From: Mytilus edulis
Lineage: Eukaryota; Mollusca; Bivalvia; Mytilida; Mytilidae
Assembly: GCF_963676685.1 (NCBI RefSeq)
Contig: NC_092345.1
Coordinates: 73,769,960 to 73,833,959 of the forward strand
Direction of reading: 5' to 3'
DNA: 64,000 nucleotides
Part shown: positions 11,746 through 36,745 of the stretch, piece by piece
Position numbering within the stretch: position 1 is the stretch's first letter
Layout of the letters: each line of letters starts with the position of its first letter
The notes under the pieces: model-generated
Databases searched by the model: none
What the model saw: the letters and a program-made list of their open reading frames with translations, nothing else
Told to the model about the DNA's origin: nothing
Position numbers and translations under genes: made by a program

Positions 11746-12144
11746 TGATAACGATGTGTGATCAAAACAAACAGAGATAAAAGAAAAAAATGTCCAAAAT
11801 AGGGGTACAGCAGTCATTATTGTGTTATAATCTTAATCACTATAAAAACAAACAACTATGTCATCAAAGAAGCGGGAAAAGACATACAGACACAGCACAC
11901 CAGCAAAAAAGACAAGCATACAAATTTCACCAAAGCACAACAACACTATATGACGGGATGTATAAGTACCGAGCCACGTCAAATGGCCATTATCAAAAAT
12001 TAACTAAACAGTGAAGGTAACAATACACAGTTAGAAGATTAGTTTCGCATTTTGGCCATGTGTAAGCATAAAAGATTTTGTACAATAAAATTGAATTTAG
12101 ATAGTTGAAGAATAATATAGCCTTCCAATATAAAAAAGAATATA

Positions 12145-12535
12145 TGGTGTAATTGCCAATGAGACAACTCTTCACAAGAGACCAAATGACACAGAAATTA
12201 ACAACTATTTGTCACCGTACGGCCTTCAACAATGAGCAAATCCCATACATCATAGTCAGCTATAAACGGTCCTGGAATGACAAATGTAAAAAATTCAAAC
12301 GAGAAAACTAACGACCTACAAATAAATGTACAAGAAACATATATGTAACACAGCAACCAACGACAACCACTGAATTACAGGCTCCTGACTTAAGACAGGA
12401 ACATACATACATAATGTGGCGGCGTTAAATATGTTAGCGGGATCCAAACCCTCTCCCGAACCTGGGACAGTGGTGTAACAGTACAAATAAAAATCAGTTG
12501 ACAAAGGCTTAACTCGTCAGATGGATACACATAGA
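12145..12535 (+). repeat. mussel dispersed repeat, near-full copy
   Basis: It starts 'ggtgtaattgccaatgagac', runs through 'gtcaccgtacggccttcaac', 'aacgacaaccactgaattac' and 'gacagtggtgtaac', and ends about 'gtcagatggatacac'. I know this sequence as very common in Mytilus DNA. Other copies lie at 4383-4510, 16780-16915, 42873-43150 (-), 43190-43575 (-) and 43740-43855 (-). It has no coding frame, and its origin (SINE-like or MITE-like) is unclear. Confidence 0.75.
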
Positions 12536-12539
12536 AAAA

Positions 12540-13290
12540 ACAAAAAAAGAGTGATAGTGGCTGGGCACTTATACATCCCAAAAACAAAAAGGCCATTAGT
12601 AAAGATCTGAGAGTACTCACAGTAACTGACAGTAGGTTTATATGTCTAGAATGTTTTAGCATGTTTTATATGCTATTTTGATTTTCACATCCGTACCGCC
12701 CATAGGTCCGGAAATTACTGTAGTATTTTTCAACAAAAATTTGACCCTCGATCTTTTCAATTCAATTTTATGTAAAAACGGGGAAAAAGGTATAGTTTTT
12801 TTTTACACGTCTGTAAATAAATGTCTATAGTTTCAGGAAAGGTATCACTAAATAATGGATTGAAATTCAACTTTGAACCACACTTTGGAGACTTGTTCAT
12901 CCCCTTTTTGCAATATTTTGTATTAAATAGATGTAGATTGTTGCCATAGTATCACCAAAAAGAGATTACATTTCACCATTATAACTATGCATAAGAATAA
13001 TAGTTACGCTAGGTCATCCAACAGAAACGGTTGAAAATGTATATCTAAGCGAAAAAAGTACATTATTTCACGAACGTTACATATAGTTGATACAGGGTAA
13101 ACAGAATAAAAGTGATATTTTTGCAATATTCGTGCATAAAACATTTTAAAAAACATTGTTATCATTGTTTCAAACTGCAAAGAAAAAAATGTAAAAATTA
13201 GAAAACTTTGAAATCTGCTATCCGCTTACAATTGCATTGGGTTACATCTGGTCACCTTATACACATATATATATATATATCAACAAGTCT
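12540..13290. other. intergenic, no recognised feature
   Basis: AT-rich DNA ending in a short (TA)n at 13265-13280. Confidence 0.3.
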
Positions 13291-13860
13291 AAATTGAAAA
13301 CAACGTTCAAACCTATGATTGCGTTGGATAAAAACCGCAATTTTTATACGTGTGCATGTAAAACAATTTCTTGGTAGAGGGGTCTAAATACAGCACAAAC
13401 AACATTTTCCAAAAGACCAAAAAAGTGAGAAAGAATATTTTAACAAAACGCATTTGACTAGCAGGTCGAACAACTGATGTTCTTAAACTCTGCTGACTGC
13501 CATTGGCGATTTCCAAATAAACGGATCACCAGGTGTTACAAAATGGATCTTATTATTAATTTATTATCAAACAGAAAACAACAAACTTGCGGAAAAGATG
13601 GTATACCGCAAACATAAGGTGCAAAAATTTGTACACCATATCCGGATTTAGACAATTGATGTCTCTTCAGTGATGTTAGGAATCGAAACGGTATTTGGAA
13701 GGCCATAAAACTTACCTCAATTTAGGATAGACTCTTGAATTTTGAAAGAGTCAAAATAGGATGAACGGATCATATAAACCCGAAGGCAAATATAATACAA
13801 GCCCAAACGAAAAAATATAAACAAGTCTAAATTGAAAACAACGTTCAAACCTATTTATAT
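13280..13860 (-). repeat. degenerate copy of the ribozyme-bearing class C repeat
   Basis: On the - strand, 'aggtttgaacgttgttttca', 'gataaaaaccgcaattttta' (shown on +) and the hammerhead-like segment at 13633-13676 match the units at 54179-54730 and 55823-56378. A second partial unit starts at 13825-13855, so the copies were in tandem. (TA)n tracts flank both. Confidence 0.7.
13633..13676 (-). ncRNA. inactivated hammerhead ribozyme relic, class C
   Basis: Read on the - strand: stem I strand ACATCA, core CTGAAGA, stem II GACA/TGTC, then TAAA where the core needs GAAA, stem III ATCCGGAT, and stem I strand TGGTGT. The stems still pair, but the G12 equivalent is T, which should abolish cleavage. 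Confidence 0.6.
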
Positions 13861-14816
13861 ATATATATATATACTTTGGTAATCTGTGGTCACCTTACAC
13901 ATATATAGACTTTAGTTAAATCTGGTCATCTAACACAGCTATAGTTTGGGGATACCTCTCGTCAAATTATACAGATATATACCTGGGTTATCTCTAATCA
14001 CCGTACACAGATATACTCATGGTAACATCTGGTCACCTTACACTGATAAAAGACATGGGTTACGTTTGGTCACCTTACACAGATAAACACATGATAACAC
14101 CTCACAGAGATATAGTCTTGGGTTACCTCTGTTTACTGCACACAGATATAGACATGGGTAACATCTGGTCACCTTACAGTAATATAGACTTGGGTTATCT
14201 CTGTAACCTTACACATAGATAGTCCTGGGTTATCTCTGGTCACAAAACACATATATAGTCTTGCTTTACCTCTGGTCACCTTACAAATATATATAGTCTT
14301 GGGTTACCTCTTGTCACCGTACACATATATAGACTTGGGTTATCTCTTGTCACCATACACATATATCAGTCTTAGATGACCTGTGGTCATCTTACACATA
14401 TATAGACTTGGGTTACCTCTGGTTACAGATATAAGTCTTGAGTGACCTTTGCTCACCGTACACATATATCAGTCTTTGGTGACCTTTGGTGACCTGTGGT
14501 CACCTAACACAAATATAGTCTTGGGTTACCTCTGGTCAGCGTACCAAGATGACCAGAGGTCACTCAGTTTATATATGTGTAAGGTACATATGAACGGTGA
14601 CTAGACGTTACCTAGTATTTATCTGTGTCTGTATCGAGATCTATGTAAGGTGACCATAGGCAACCCCATTCTATATCAGTGTAAGGTGACCAGATGTAAC
14701 CAGTCTATATACATGTAAGGTTGCGATAGGTAACTTATGTCAATATCTCTGTAATGTGACCGGATACACCTCAAGTCTATATCTAGAAATGTGTAAGGTG
14801 GCCAGAGGTAACCAAG

Positions 14817-15071
14817 GGTGTGTTTGGATATACACCTGAGGCGGCCTATGGCCTTTATGGGTGTGTTTGGATATACACCTGAGGCGGCCTATGGTTACCA
14901 ATAAGTACCTTTAGTTTGATATTTTATACACAAAATATCAAACCATAGGTACCTATGGGTAACCATAGGCCGCCTCAGGTGTATATCCAAACACACCCTG
15001 TGTATAAAATATCCAACCATAGGTACCTATGGGTAACCATAGGCCGCCTCAGGCGTATATCCAAACACACC
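14817..15071. mobile_element. nested palindromic foldback element, 5-bp target duplication ccaag
   Basis: The outer ends GGTGTGTTTGG/CCAAACACACC lie at 14817 and 15071, flanked by direct 'ccaag' (14812-14816 and 15072-15076). Inside, 14860-14997 is a complete 138-bp copy like the one at 15144-15281. Partial arms stand on both sides, as if an element had rearranged within itself. It is non-coding. Confidence 0.8.
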
Positions 15072-15143
15072 CCAAGTCTATATATATGTAAGGTGACCAG
15101 AGGTAACCACAGTCTATATCTATGAACGATATTTAAATCTGTG

Positions 15144-15281
15144 GGTGTGTTTGGATATACGCCTGAGGCGGCCTATGGTTACCCATTGGTACCTATGGTT
15201 TGATATTTTATACACAAAATATCAAACCATAGGTATATATGGGTAACCATAGGCCGCCTCAGGTTTATATCCAAACACACC
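15144..15281. mobile_element. 138-bp near-perfect palindromic element, 5-bp target duplication ctgtg
   Basis: GGTGTGTTTGGATATAC on the left is mirrored at the right end, and the two halves pair over almost the full length around a small loop at 'tatacacaaaa'. Direct 'ctgtg' repeats flank it (15139-15143 and 15282-15286). The target is the minisatellite. The superfamily is not clear from the termini. Confidence 0.85.
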
Positions 15282-16639
15282 CTGTGTAAGGTGACCAGAG
15301 GTCACCCAAGTCTAAATAAGTGTAAGGTGACCAGAAGTAATCCTTCTATATATATGTTAGATGACCATTGGTCACCCAAATCTATATACAAATAAGGAGA
15401 CCACAAGTAATCAAGGTCTATATCGGTGTAATGTGACCAGATTGAATCCAAGTCTATACTTGTGTCTTTATCTAGATACGTGTTAGGTGACAAGAGGTAA
15501 CCAGGTCTTTATATGTGTATGTTGACCAGAGGTAACCAAGTCTATATATGTGTAAGGTGACCAGAGGTTACCACAGTCTATTTCTATGAACCGTGACCAG
15601 AGGTTAACCTAGTATATATCTGATTCTTTAACTAGATCTGTGTAAGGTGACCAGAGGTGACCAAAGTCTATACTTGTGTTAGGTGACCAGAGGTAACCCA
15701 AGTCTATACTTGTGTAAGGTTACCTGATGTAACCATAGTCGATATACATGTAAGGTGACCAAGGCTAACTAAGTATATATATGTTAAAGGTGATCAGAGG
15801 TAACCCTTGTATATATCTGTGTAAGGTGACCACAGGTAACCTAAGTATATATCTGTATTGAGTAACCAGGGTTTATCTTATTTTATATATGTATCACTTA
15901 ACCAGATTTTGATAAGATGTTTTGATATAAGACCAGACATAACAATATATCGTCTGTTTCTGTGTCAGATGCCCAGATGTTGCCAGTCCCCCCCTTTATT
16001 GTTAAGTTAAATGGTTGTTTTAAAATAATTTGCTGTTTATATGATGAAATTAAAGAAAATAAATATATAGCTGTGTAAGGTGGCCAGAGGTAACCATAGT
16101 CTGTATGTGTTAGTTGACGCTTTGTAATCAATACTTTGAAACATCATTTGGTTATACCTTTCTCGTATGATAAAATGGTTATCGTTTAAAGGGATATACA
16201 GACATTGACTGGTTATCTGTTATCTCCAAACACCGATTATTTTTTACATTGCCCTTGCTAATACACCGATATTGACATCGGTTACCTCTGGTCACCTTAC
16301 GGCAGAATTCTATTTTTAGAACCTTAATATTACTACGCAAATAGCACTTTTTCAGAGGTGACCTGTGGGCACCTTTCAGCGTAACTATTATACACGTGTA
16401 TAACTATTGGAAATCTATGGACGATGCTCTTTCCATAAATATACTTAACGATTGAATGCTTCTATTTGTAAATGCATTGGATTTTAAAATGCGTATATTT
16501 TGTATGAAGCACGCTTCCTTCTATAAAAATGTGCGCACGGTAAACGCTTTTACAACTCTATAGAACTACTAAAAAAAGCATTCAATACTTCTTATTACAT
16601 TTTTTTTGCTCGGATCATGAAAGTACAATTTCTATCAGG

Positions 16640-16960
16640 TTCTTTCTTTTATTTATCTGTGCACTTTATTGTGGAAGCCAATAGCCTACATATACATTCA
16701 TGTGGAAGGTCATGACATCATGAATGTTACATTTCATTTTGAAATGAAGGTTAATTTCAGAATAATTATAAAAAAAGAAGATTTTGGTGTAATTTCCAAT
16801 GAGACAACTCTTCACAAGAGACCAAATGACACAGAAATTAACAACTATAGGTCACCGTACGGCCTTCAACCATGAGCAAGCCCATACCGCATAGCCTGTC
16901 AGCTATAAAAACACGAGATTGCTGTTTGCTGATCAAATTAACGTATTATAATGAAATACT
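16640..16960 (+). repeat. mussel repeat fragments
   Basis: 16780-16915 is a copy of the dispersed repeat of 12145-12300. The preceding 16640-16760 ('ctgtgcactttattg', 'acatttcattttgaaa') is similar to 57175-57275. Confidence 0.6.
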
Positions 16961-17026
16961 AGAACACACCCGCGACTTCGCGGGCATTCTATCACATGAA
17001 TAATTTTAGCGCATATCTGTGTATTA

Positions 17027-17217
17027 TGAACATTCATATTACTATAAATATAAAGTGTATTTGCTTTTTACTTTCAATTCTCAGTTTACTAATCGATCTA
17101 CGGCGGTCATTGATACATTTCACAGACCCTGTCTATTTAATTAACTCTGTGACCGCCGTGGAAATGATATCAGATAGAAAATACACTTTATTCGTAGTAT
17201 ATACATGTATGTTCAAA
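17027..17217. mobile_element. 190-bp foldback element with nested hairpin
   Basis: The ends 'gaacattcatatta...' (17027) and '...acatgtatgttc' (17217) are inverted repeats of about 40 bp containing 'taaagtgtattt'. An inner hairpin pairs 'ggcggtca' near 17103 with 'tgaccgcc' near 17151. It abuts the reverse-transcriptase fragment. Confidence 0.65.
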
Positions 17218-17745
17218 GTATACTCCCTGGAGGTAACCGTAGCCAGTGCCTATTCCATAACGGTCAACCATCTCGTGATGGCGTCCGTAAAACTTACGAA
17301 GAGATGACCTCAACTTCACCACTTGGAACCCTTGATTTAATAGTTTCCTTGTTAGCAGCAACCCTCTATCAAGAAAATCATGATAGGAAACACCAGCCCT
17401 GGACTAGCGTATCAACTGGGAGATATATACTCCGTACGCAGGTGCTGCTGGAATGTTGCTACATAGAAATGGAAAGTTCACAATTGGAAAGCTGAAATCA
17501 TCTCTTTTATCGTAAAGTTTTGTTTTCAACCGACCCTCATTGTTAATTTCTAGATGTAAGTCAAGATATGAGGCAGACTTTACTGTATCTGTTGTATCCT
17601 TTATCTCAAGTTCAATGGGATAGATGCGTCCAACATAGTCACCAAATTTTGAATTATTTAGTGAGAGAACATCATCTATATAGCGGAAAGTAAAGTTGAA
17701 GGATACAGCTAACTTCTTTTCTTTCTTCTTAATGTGCGGCTGCAT
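17215..17745 (-). pseudogene. reverse-transcriptase fragment (YIDD box to C-terminus), interrupted
   Basis: The frame at 17745-17404 encodes FRYIDDVLSLNN, the metal-binding YIDD motif of reverse transcriptases. It continues with SASYLDLHLEIN, LYDKRDDF and NIPAAPAYGVYISQLIR. A TAG at about 17406 stops it. The same frame then continues with FLDRGLLLTRKLLNQGF and LRSSLRKFYGRHHEMVDRYG to about 17215, where a foldback element begins. The N-terminal two-thirds of the enzyme are missing. The class is a Penelope- or non-LTR-type RT that I cannot assign further. A second fragment of the same C-terminal part lies at 57045-57165. Confidence 0.75.
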
Positions 17746-17749
17746 GACT

Positions 17750-19284
17750 ATAAGGCGATGTGTGACATCTTTAAATGACCTTTGTGTAACCTTAACCTTC
17801 TACATCATGGTCAAATAATAACCTCTTAATAAAGTAATATATAGAGACGTTATGTTTTAGTCATCTAAATAAGTGTTCTCTAGTTGTAGTAAATATTTAT
17901 CACTTCCTCAAAGTTGACGTTTACGGATTAATAACTCCTACAAGGGTTATCATAGAACCGGGCCCAAATAAAGATTGTAAAGCTTAAAAAGAAAGGTCTC
18001 CTCAATTTTCCTTTATATGCAATTGTTTGAGATTTTTGCAAATAACTCGAGTTTCCCACCTATTTTGGGGAAAATAAGGATCTCAGAATTTACTGTTTGT
18101 CACTTGCTAATAACCACAATATTTTCAATATTTTCTCAGAATCTTTTATAAAGAAAATACCATACCCCTGTCCCCCTCTTAAAGTAAGATGGTCAGTCTT
18201 TTAATACATTGTTACTTGGATGGTGAATTGTCTCAATGGCACTCATACCACATCTTCTTTTTATGAAAAAAGGTCAAGGATTAATGACACATGTCAGACT
18301 AATGTGAACTAGTGGAGCATCTGTATACCAAATATTAAAGACCATGCCTCATACTTCACGAGATATGGACCTTAGCAATAAAATTAGATGCAACAGTTAT
18401 ACCACCATCATCAGTAAAACAGTCCTATGTATTGTAGGCGAGACATAAACCATTGTACTATCAACTGAATGGGGACTTTAGTTTAATTCAGTATTAATAC
18501 CCTGTCAAGTGAAAGAAATACATACATATTAAATAAAATTACACAAATAATATCTTTATTATCGTGGTCTCAAAACAATAAAATAAATGACAATTTCTCC
18601 TTGCACTAAGGGGAGTTTTTCTTTTAAAAACTCAAAAAAGTCAAAGCATTAACAGAGAACAATATAAAATATTGCAAAAATGTCTTTCAATACATGAATA
18701 AACTTCTAATTTAAAAAAGAAACCAGAAATGATCCCCTAAACATTTTAAAACATTTTTTCATTCAGAGACTGCTTGAGGAGCAATAACATTAACTTACAA
18801 ATAGAAACTTGACATGAATATTGGTAGATATCAAAACCTAGTGTACAATTGTTTTAGATTTTAATTTTATATATACCAACTGTCAATCTAATTGTCTTAT
18901 GCTCATCAGGAACAAAACATTCATTAAACCAAAATGTGTGGTTGTTATGATACACAGCTTTAAATAAATTTTTGATAACTGTTCAGACATTTTATTGGGT
19001 CTTACAAGTTCAAACTAATATTTGAAACATAACCATGTGTGAAATATAGATAAGGATGGTTTAATATTGGTAAATAGCATTATGCTATCTAATAATTATG
19101 CAAAATATAATGTATTAGTTTAAAAAGTTATGTAAAAAAAGTCCAAAATCGAAGAGGTACATATATAATGAATCTGATGAAAAATGAAATTTAGATGAAA
19201 GTGACATGTCAAAATAAACGGTCAGTGAATATGTTGTGCAAATGAATTAGTTAAATATCATTAATATTCTTAAAACAACTAATA
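17750..19284. other. intergenic, no recognised gene
   Basis: AT-rich sequence. A short reverse fragment of the mussel repeat lies at about 18215-18265 ('attgtctcaatggcactcat'). Confidence 0.3.
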
Positions 19285-20208
19285 ACAAGAGGCTCTCAAG
19301 AGCCTGTATCGCTCACCTGTAAATTTTGGCTTAAATCTTTCATCAATGATTATTTTTGAATTTCAATATATATCAATGAGTGCTTAAAATTGACACATAA
19401 CAGTTTGTATCTTTCATATTTTCTTCAATTTTAAGCAAAAAACTGCATTTGACCCCTATGTTTTATTTTTAGCCATAGCGGCCATGTTTGTAGAAAGATC
19501 AAAATTTCGGATATAATTTATAAACTAGATACTCTAAGGAACATTCATTTTAAGTTTGGAAGCATTTGGCCCAGTAGTTTCAGAGAAGATGATTTTAAAA
19601 TGTTCACAAATAAGATGAACAAATTGTGTAAAATTGTCTTTAAAGGGCAACAACTCCTTAAGGGGTCAATTGACAATTTTGGTCAAATTACTTTTTGGTA
19701 GATTTTACTTTGCTGAACATTTTTGCTGTTACAGTTTATCTTTATCTTCAATAATATTCAAGATAATGACCAAAAACTGCAAAATTTCATTAAAATGACC
19801 AATTATTAAAAGTGGCAGCAACCCAACAATGGGTTGTTTGATTATTCTGAAAATTTCAGGGCTGATAGATCTGGACCTATTGAACATTTATACCCTAGAC
19901 AAATTTGCTCTAAATGCTTAAGTTTTTGAGATATAAGCCAAAAACTGCATTTGACCCCTATGTTCTAATTTTAGCCATGGCGGCCATGTTTGTTCATAGA
20001 TCAAAACTTCGGATACAATTAATTAACTAGATACTCCAAGGAACATTCAATTAAAGTTGGAAGTATTTGGCCCAGTAGTTTCACAGGAGAAGATCTTTGA
20101 AATAGTTTACAACTGACGACCACAGACAACGATGGACCACGACGGACGACGACTGACGCCAAGTGATGGCATAAGCTCACATTGCCCTTTGGGCCAGGAG
20201 AGCTAAAA
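19285..20208 (+). repeat. bivalve dispersed repeat ('ggctctcaagagcc ... ggtgagctaaaa' family), full copy
   Basis: It starts 'acaagaggctctcaagagcc', a small palindrome followed by 'gctcacctg'. It ends 'aagtgatggcataagctcac' ... 'gggccaggagagctaaaa'. The termini are partly inverted (gctcacctg/caggtgagc). The body has two imperfect internal repeats, each with 'cagtagtttcag' and 'ccatgtttgt'. Other pieces are at 30652-31045, 35560-35673, 47040-47455 and 47460-47875. Confidence 0.75.
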
Positions 20209-20529
20209 TACCTGACAGACAAGGACCCATCTTTTGGCCCCTCGAAATACCCCTAAATAGACCCCAATACACAAACGAAGCTCCCCTAGACATATTAGTC
20301 TAACATTTTATGGGCAAAAACAATAAGTCATCAAACTTTGTTTGGGAGACTAAGATATTAATAAAGAATATCTCCTGATATGTTATACTAGATAAATTAC
20401 CTAGAAATTAATCATATACAAATAAGAAGCCTTTTAAAATCAACAAAATAAGTTTAAAGGTGTTTTGTTTAAAATGAATACAAAGGCCTTTGTATTTGGT
20501 ATGAGGAAAAATATGACAATCAAATTTGA

Positions 20530-22630
20530 AGTTATGGACTGGTAAAAATTTCTCAAGGCATGGGACTGGTGCAAAATTAAAATGAGCTATAATAAAAGTT
20601 GAAGTCCCATGGTTATACAGATGAAAAAATGTTGATGTCCCATTCTTTTTTGCAACAAAAAAACTTGGTGTCCCATGTTAATTCATAAAGTATATCAAAG
20701 ATGTCTTTTGCTCCAGACAGCATACATCATTCAAATAAAACTGACATGTGATGTGATGACAGTGCTGTTAAAATGTGTTGCAAAATTGTTTAAGACAGCC
20801 ATGTTTAACAGGTTAAGTAACTTCATATTTTGTAAGGATTAATGAAACTCCAAGTTAATTTTAAAAAGTTATAGAAATTTTTAAAGGTAACAATCTGAAT
20901 TATAAAGTCTGAACTGAAAACTGTACCTTTTTTTTAATCTATCAATTAAAACATTGATGTCAAGTTTTATTTGAAAAAGTTATAGAAATTCTTTAAGGTG
21001 ACCATCTGTATTTAGTCTGTATTGAAAATTGTTGCTTTTCTTAACCATTTATTAAAACCTTATAGGTTTGACAGTATTTGACAAAATACTAAATAACTTT
21101 GTTATTTGTAAGAACAGTATATAATTAAGATAATAATCAAGTTTATGAAAATCAAAGTTGATTTGACAAAGTTATGGATTTTTTTACAGGTGACCATCTG
21201 TATTTAGTCCATACTAATTTTGTTTTAGATTTTTAACTATTTATTAAAACATTATAGGTTTGACAGTAATTAAACAAATATTAAATAACTTTGTTACTTG
21301 TAAGAACAGTATATGATAAAGATAACTTTCAAGTTTAATGAAAATCAAAGTTGATTTGACAAAGTTATTGATTTTTTAAAGGTGACCATCTGTATTTAGT
21401 CTGTAATGAAAATTTAAGCTTTTTTAGCTATTTATTAAAGCCTTATAGTTTTGACAGTAATTAACCAAATACTAAATAACTTTATAATTTGTAAGAACAG
21501 TATATAATTAAGATAACAATCAAATTTTATGAAAGTCAAATTTAATTTGACAAAGTTATGGAATTTTTTAAAGGTGACCATTTGTGTTTAGTCAGTACTT
21601 TTTTTTAGCTTTTTTAACTATTTATTAAAGCATTATAGGTTTGACAGTAATTAAGTTAACCAAATATTAAATAACTTTGTAAATTGTAAGAACAGCATAT
21701 AAAAAAAAATAACTGTAAAGCTTGTTGAAAATCAAAGTTGATTTAAAAAAGTTATAAAAATATTTAAAGGTGACATCTATATTTAGTTGGTACTTGAAGT
21801 TAATATTTTTGCTTTTTTAACTATTTATTACAATATTGTAGATTTGACAGTATGTAAGCAAATAACTTTGTAATTTGTAAGAACAGTATCAAGTTTTAAG
21901 ACGATCAGTGTTGATTTGAAATAGTTATGGAAATTTTTAAAGGTGACCATCTGTATTTAATCCGAACTGAAAATTATAGCTTTTTTTTACCTATTTCTTA
22001 AAACATTATAGGTTTGACAGCAATAAACCAAATTCCAAATAACTTTGTAATTTGTAAGAACAGTAGATAATATAGAAAAAAGGCAAGTTTTATGACAATT
22101 AAAGTTGATTTGACAAAGTTGTGGATATTTTTAAAGGTGACCATCTGTATTTAATCCGAACTGAAAATTGAAGTTTTTTTTACTATTTCTTAAAACATGA
22201 TAATAGATTTGACAGCAATAAACCAAATACCAAATTACTTTGACAGTATATAATTGGGATTATAGCTGTCAAGTTAAATGGAATTCCAAACTGATTTGAA
22301 AAAGTTATAAAATTAAAAAAAAATTACTATCTGAATTTTGTGCAAACTGAAAATTCAACCAGACAGGAATTTTATTGGGAGAGTTTTCATGATTATCATT
22401 TCCTTGCAAAGAAATATGTGGAACTATCCTTAACCTTGTGGCTGTGCAGTCGATTATACATAGTTTACAGTCAGAACTTTTTTTAATTTGATTTAATAAA
22501 AGAAAAGTCAATGTCCCATGCAGATCTTAGATGAAAAAAATCTTGGTCCCATTGAAATTTTGCTTTTAAAAAGTCCATGTCCCATGCTAATTTGCACCGG
22601 TCCCATGCCTTGAGAAATTTGACTGGTCTC
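20530..22630. mobile_element. element with inverted termini enclosing a 192-bp tandem array
   Basis: 'ttctcaaggcatgggactgg' at about 20551 is mirrored at about 22611 ('ccatgccttgagaa'), with further 'gtcccat' words in both arms. Between them, units starting 'aggtgaccatctgtattta' recur at about 20997, 21189, 21381, 21573, 21769, 21942 and 22136, a period of 192 bp with two irregular steps. This fits the bivalve class of short transposons with a tandem-repeat core. The RING exon lies just outside on the right. Confidence 0.75.
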
Positions 22631-22687
22631 TTTAAACTACATATTATTATTTCCCAAAAACATTGTTTTGTGTCCAATATCTAGAAT

Positions 22688-35446
<12,759 letters not shown>

Positions 35447-35559
35447 CTTAAAAAAATGCAATCAAACTCAGGTATACTTTATGTATGGACTTCTATGTAT
35501 AGAAACGTGATTTTTGTATGATAATATAGTCTTTAGTCAACTATGAGTATGGATAAATG

Positions 35560-35675
35560 CGATTCAGAGAAGATCCAAGATCTTTGAAATAGTTTACGAC
35601 GAAGGACAACGGATGACAGACGACGCCAAGTGATGGCATAAGCTCACATGGCCTTTTAGGCTAGGTGAGCTAAAA
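35560..35675 (+). repeat. 'ggtgagctaaaa' family, 3' end only
   Basis: 'agtgatggcataagctcaca' followed by 'ggctaggtgagctaaaa'. Confidence 0.7.
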
Positions 35676-35954
35676 ATGCATTTAAAAAGTTTTTATTACT
35701 TTTAAACACAGGGATACAACTTTTCAAGCTTTTTTACTAAGTTGAAAATGAGTTCAAAGTAATTTGATAAAATGCTTAAAAGTATGTAGGCTTCATATTA
35801 GAAGTTCTTTATAAAAGGCAAAATTAGAAAAATTAAAATATCTAGCAAATTCTACCTTCAAACACTATTTAAGGGGACGACCATGTTGAGGGCCAGGAGG
35901 ATTTTGAATAATAAATAACTTGTCCTGAAAAAAGCTGAAAATAACTAGATATCA

Positions 35955-36745
35955 GTGAGATGGCCATTGGGAGCCATCACTGTGGGCCCGCTGTCAATAA
36001 CAGACACAATCTTTACCATAGGACATGGGATTCCCAACTGTAAGTGTTTTACCTTGACCTTTGACCTACAAAATTGTTGCTTAATAAACATGTCAAGTAC
36101 AAACTTATCCTAATGGTTCTCAAGGTATGGAGCGGACAGGATCTTTCCCATAGGTCATGGGGTTCCATAATAAAATCTAAATTTTTGACCTTGACCGTTG
36201 ACCTACAAATTTGAACAAACATTATGACACAACTCTTGTGTTGGTTAATATACATGTTAAGTATAAACTTTGAAATCATAATGGTTCTCAAGATATGGAG
36301 CGGACAGGATCTTTCCCATAGGACATGGGGTTCTATACCAAAACCTAAGTATTTGACCTTGACCTTTGACCTACACAGTTGAACATACATTATGACACAC
36401 TCTCTGGTATTGGTCAATATACATGTGAAGTATAATTTTGAAATCATAACAGTTCTTGAGATATGGAGCGGACAGGATCTTTCCCATAGGACATGGGGTT
36501 CTATACTAAAACCTAAGTTTTTGTCCTTGACCTTTGACCTACAAAGTTGAACATACATTATGACACACCCTCTGGTGTTGGTCAATATAAATGTGAAGTA
36601 TAAACTTTGAAAAAATAACGGTTTTCAAGATATGGAGCGGACAAGATTTTGTTATGGACGGACGGACGGACGGACAGACGGACGGTACGACGGACAGACG
36701 GACTGATCACTATAGGGCGACCCGCCTTTGGCGGGGCCCTAATAA
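35955..36745. repeat. repeat with 168-bp tandem core and (GGAC)n tail
   Basis: Four units share 'gatatggagcggacaggatc' and 'cttgacctttgacctac' with 168-169-bp spacing in the last three. A GGAC/GACA microsatellite follows at 36655-36707, then the hairpin 'gacccgcctttggcgggg'. The long - strand frame across it is a repeat artefact. Confidence 0.8.

Larger units (their letters stand above)
13880..16130. repeat. 35-40-bp minisatellite array with an internal strand switch
   Basis: From 13880 to about 14545 the unit reads 'gggttacctctggtcacctt' plus 'acacatatatagactt'. From about 14550 to 16110 the reverse complement ('aggtgaccagaggtaaccc') is used instead. Copies vary at many positions. Two palindromic insertions interrupt the second half. 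The short frames in this array are repeat artefacts. Confidence 0.9.

Noticed and set aside
17100..17160. Hairpin 'ggcggtca ... tgaccgcc' as a regulatory site or terminator
   Set aside because: It is the inner arm of a 190-bp foldback element, and there is no gene for it to regulate.
36049..36585. - strand frame of 178 residues with repeated segments
   Set aside because: It is produced by the 168-bp tandem core of a repeat. Its length is close to a multiple of three, so the frame stays open by chance.
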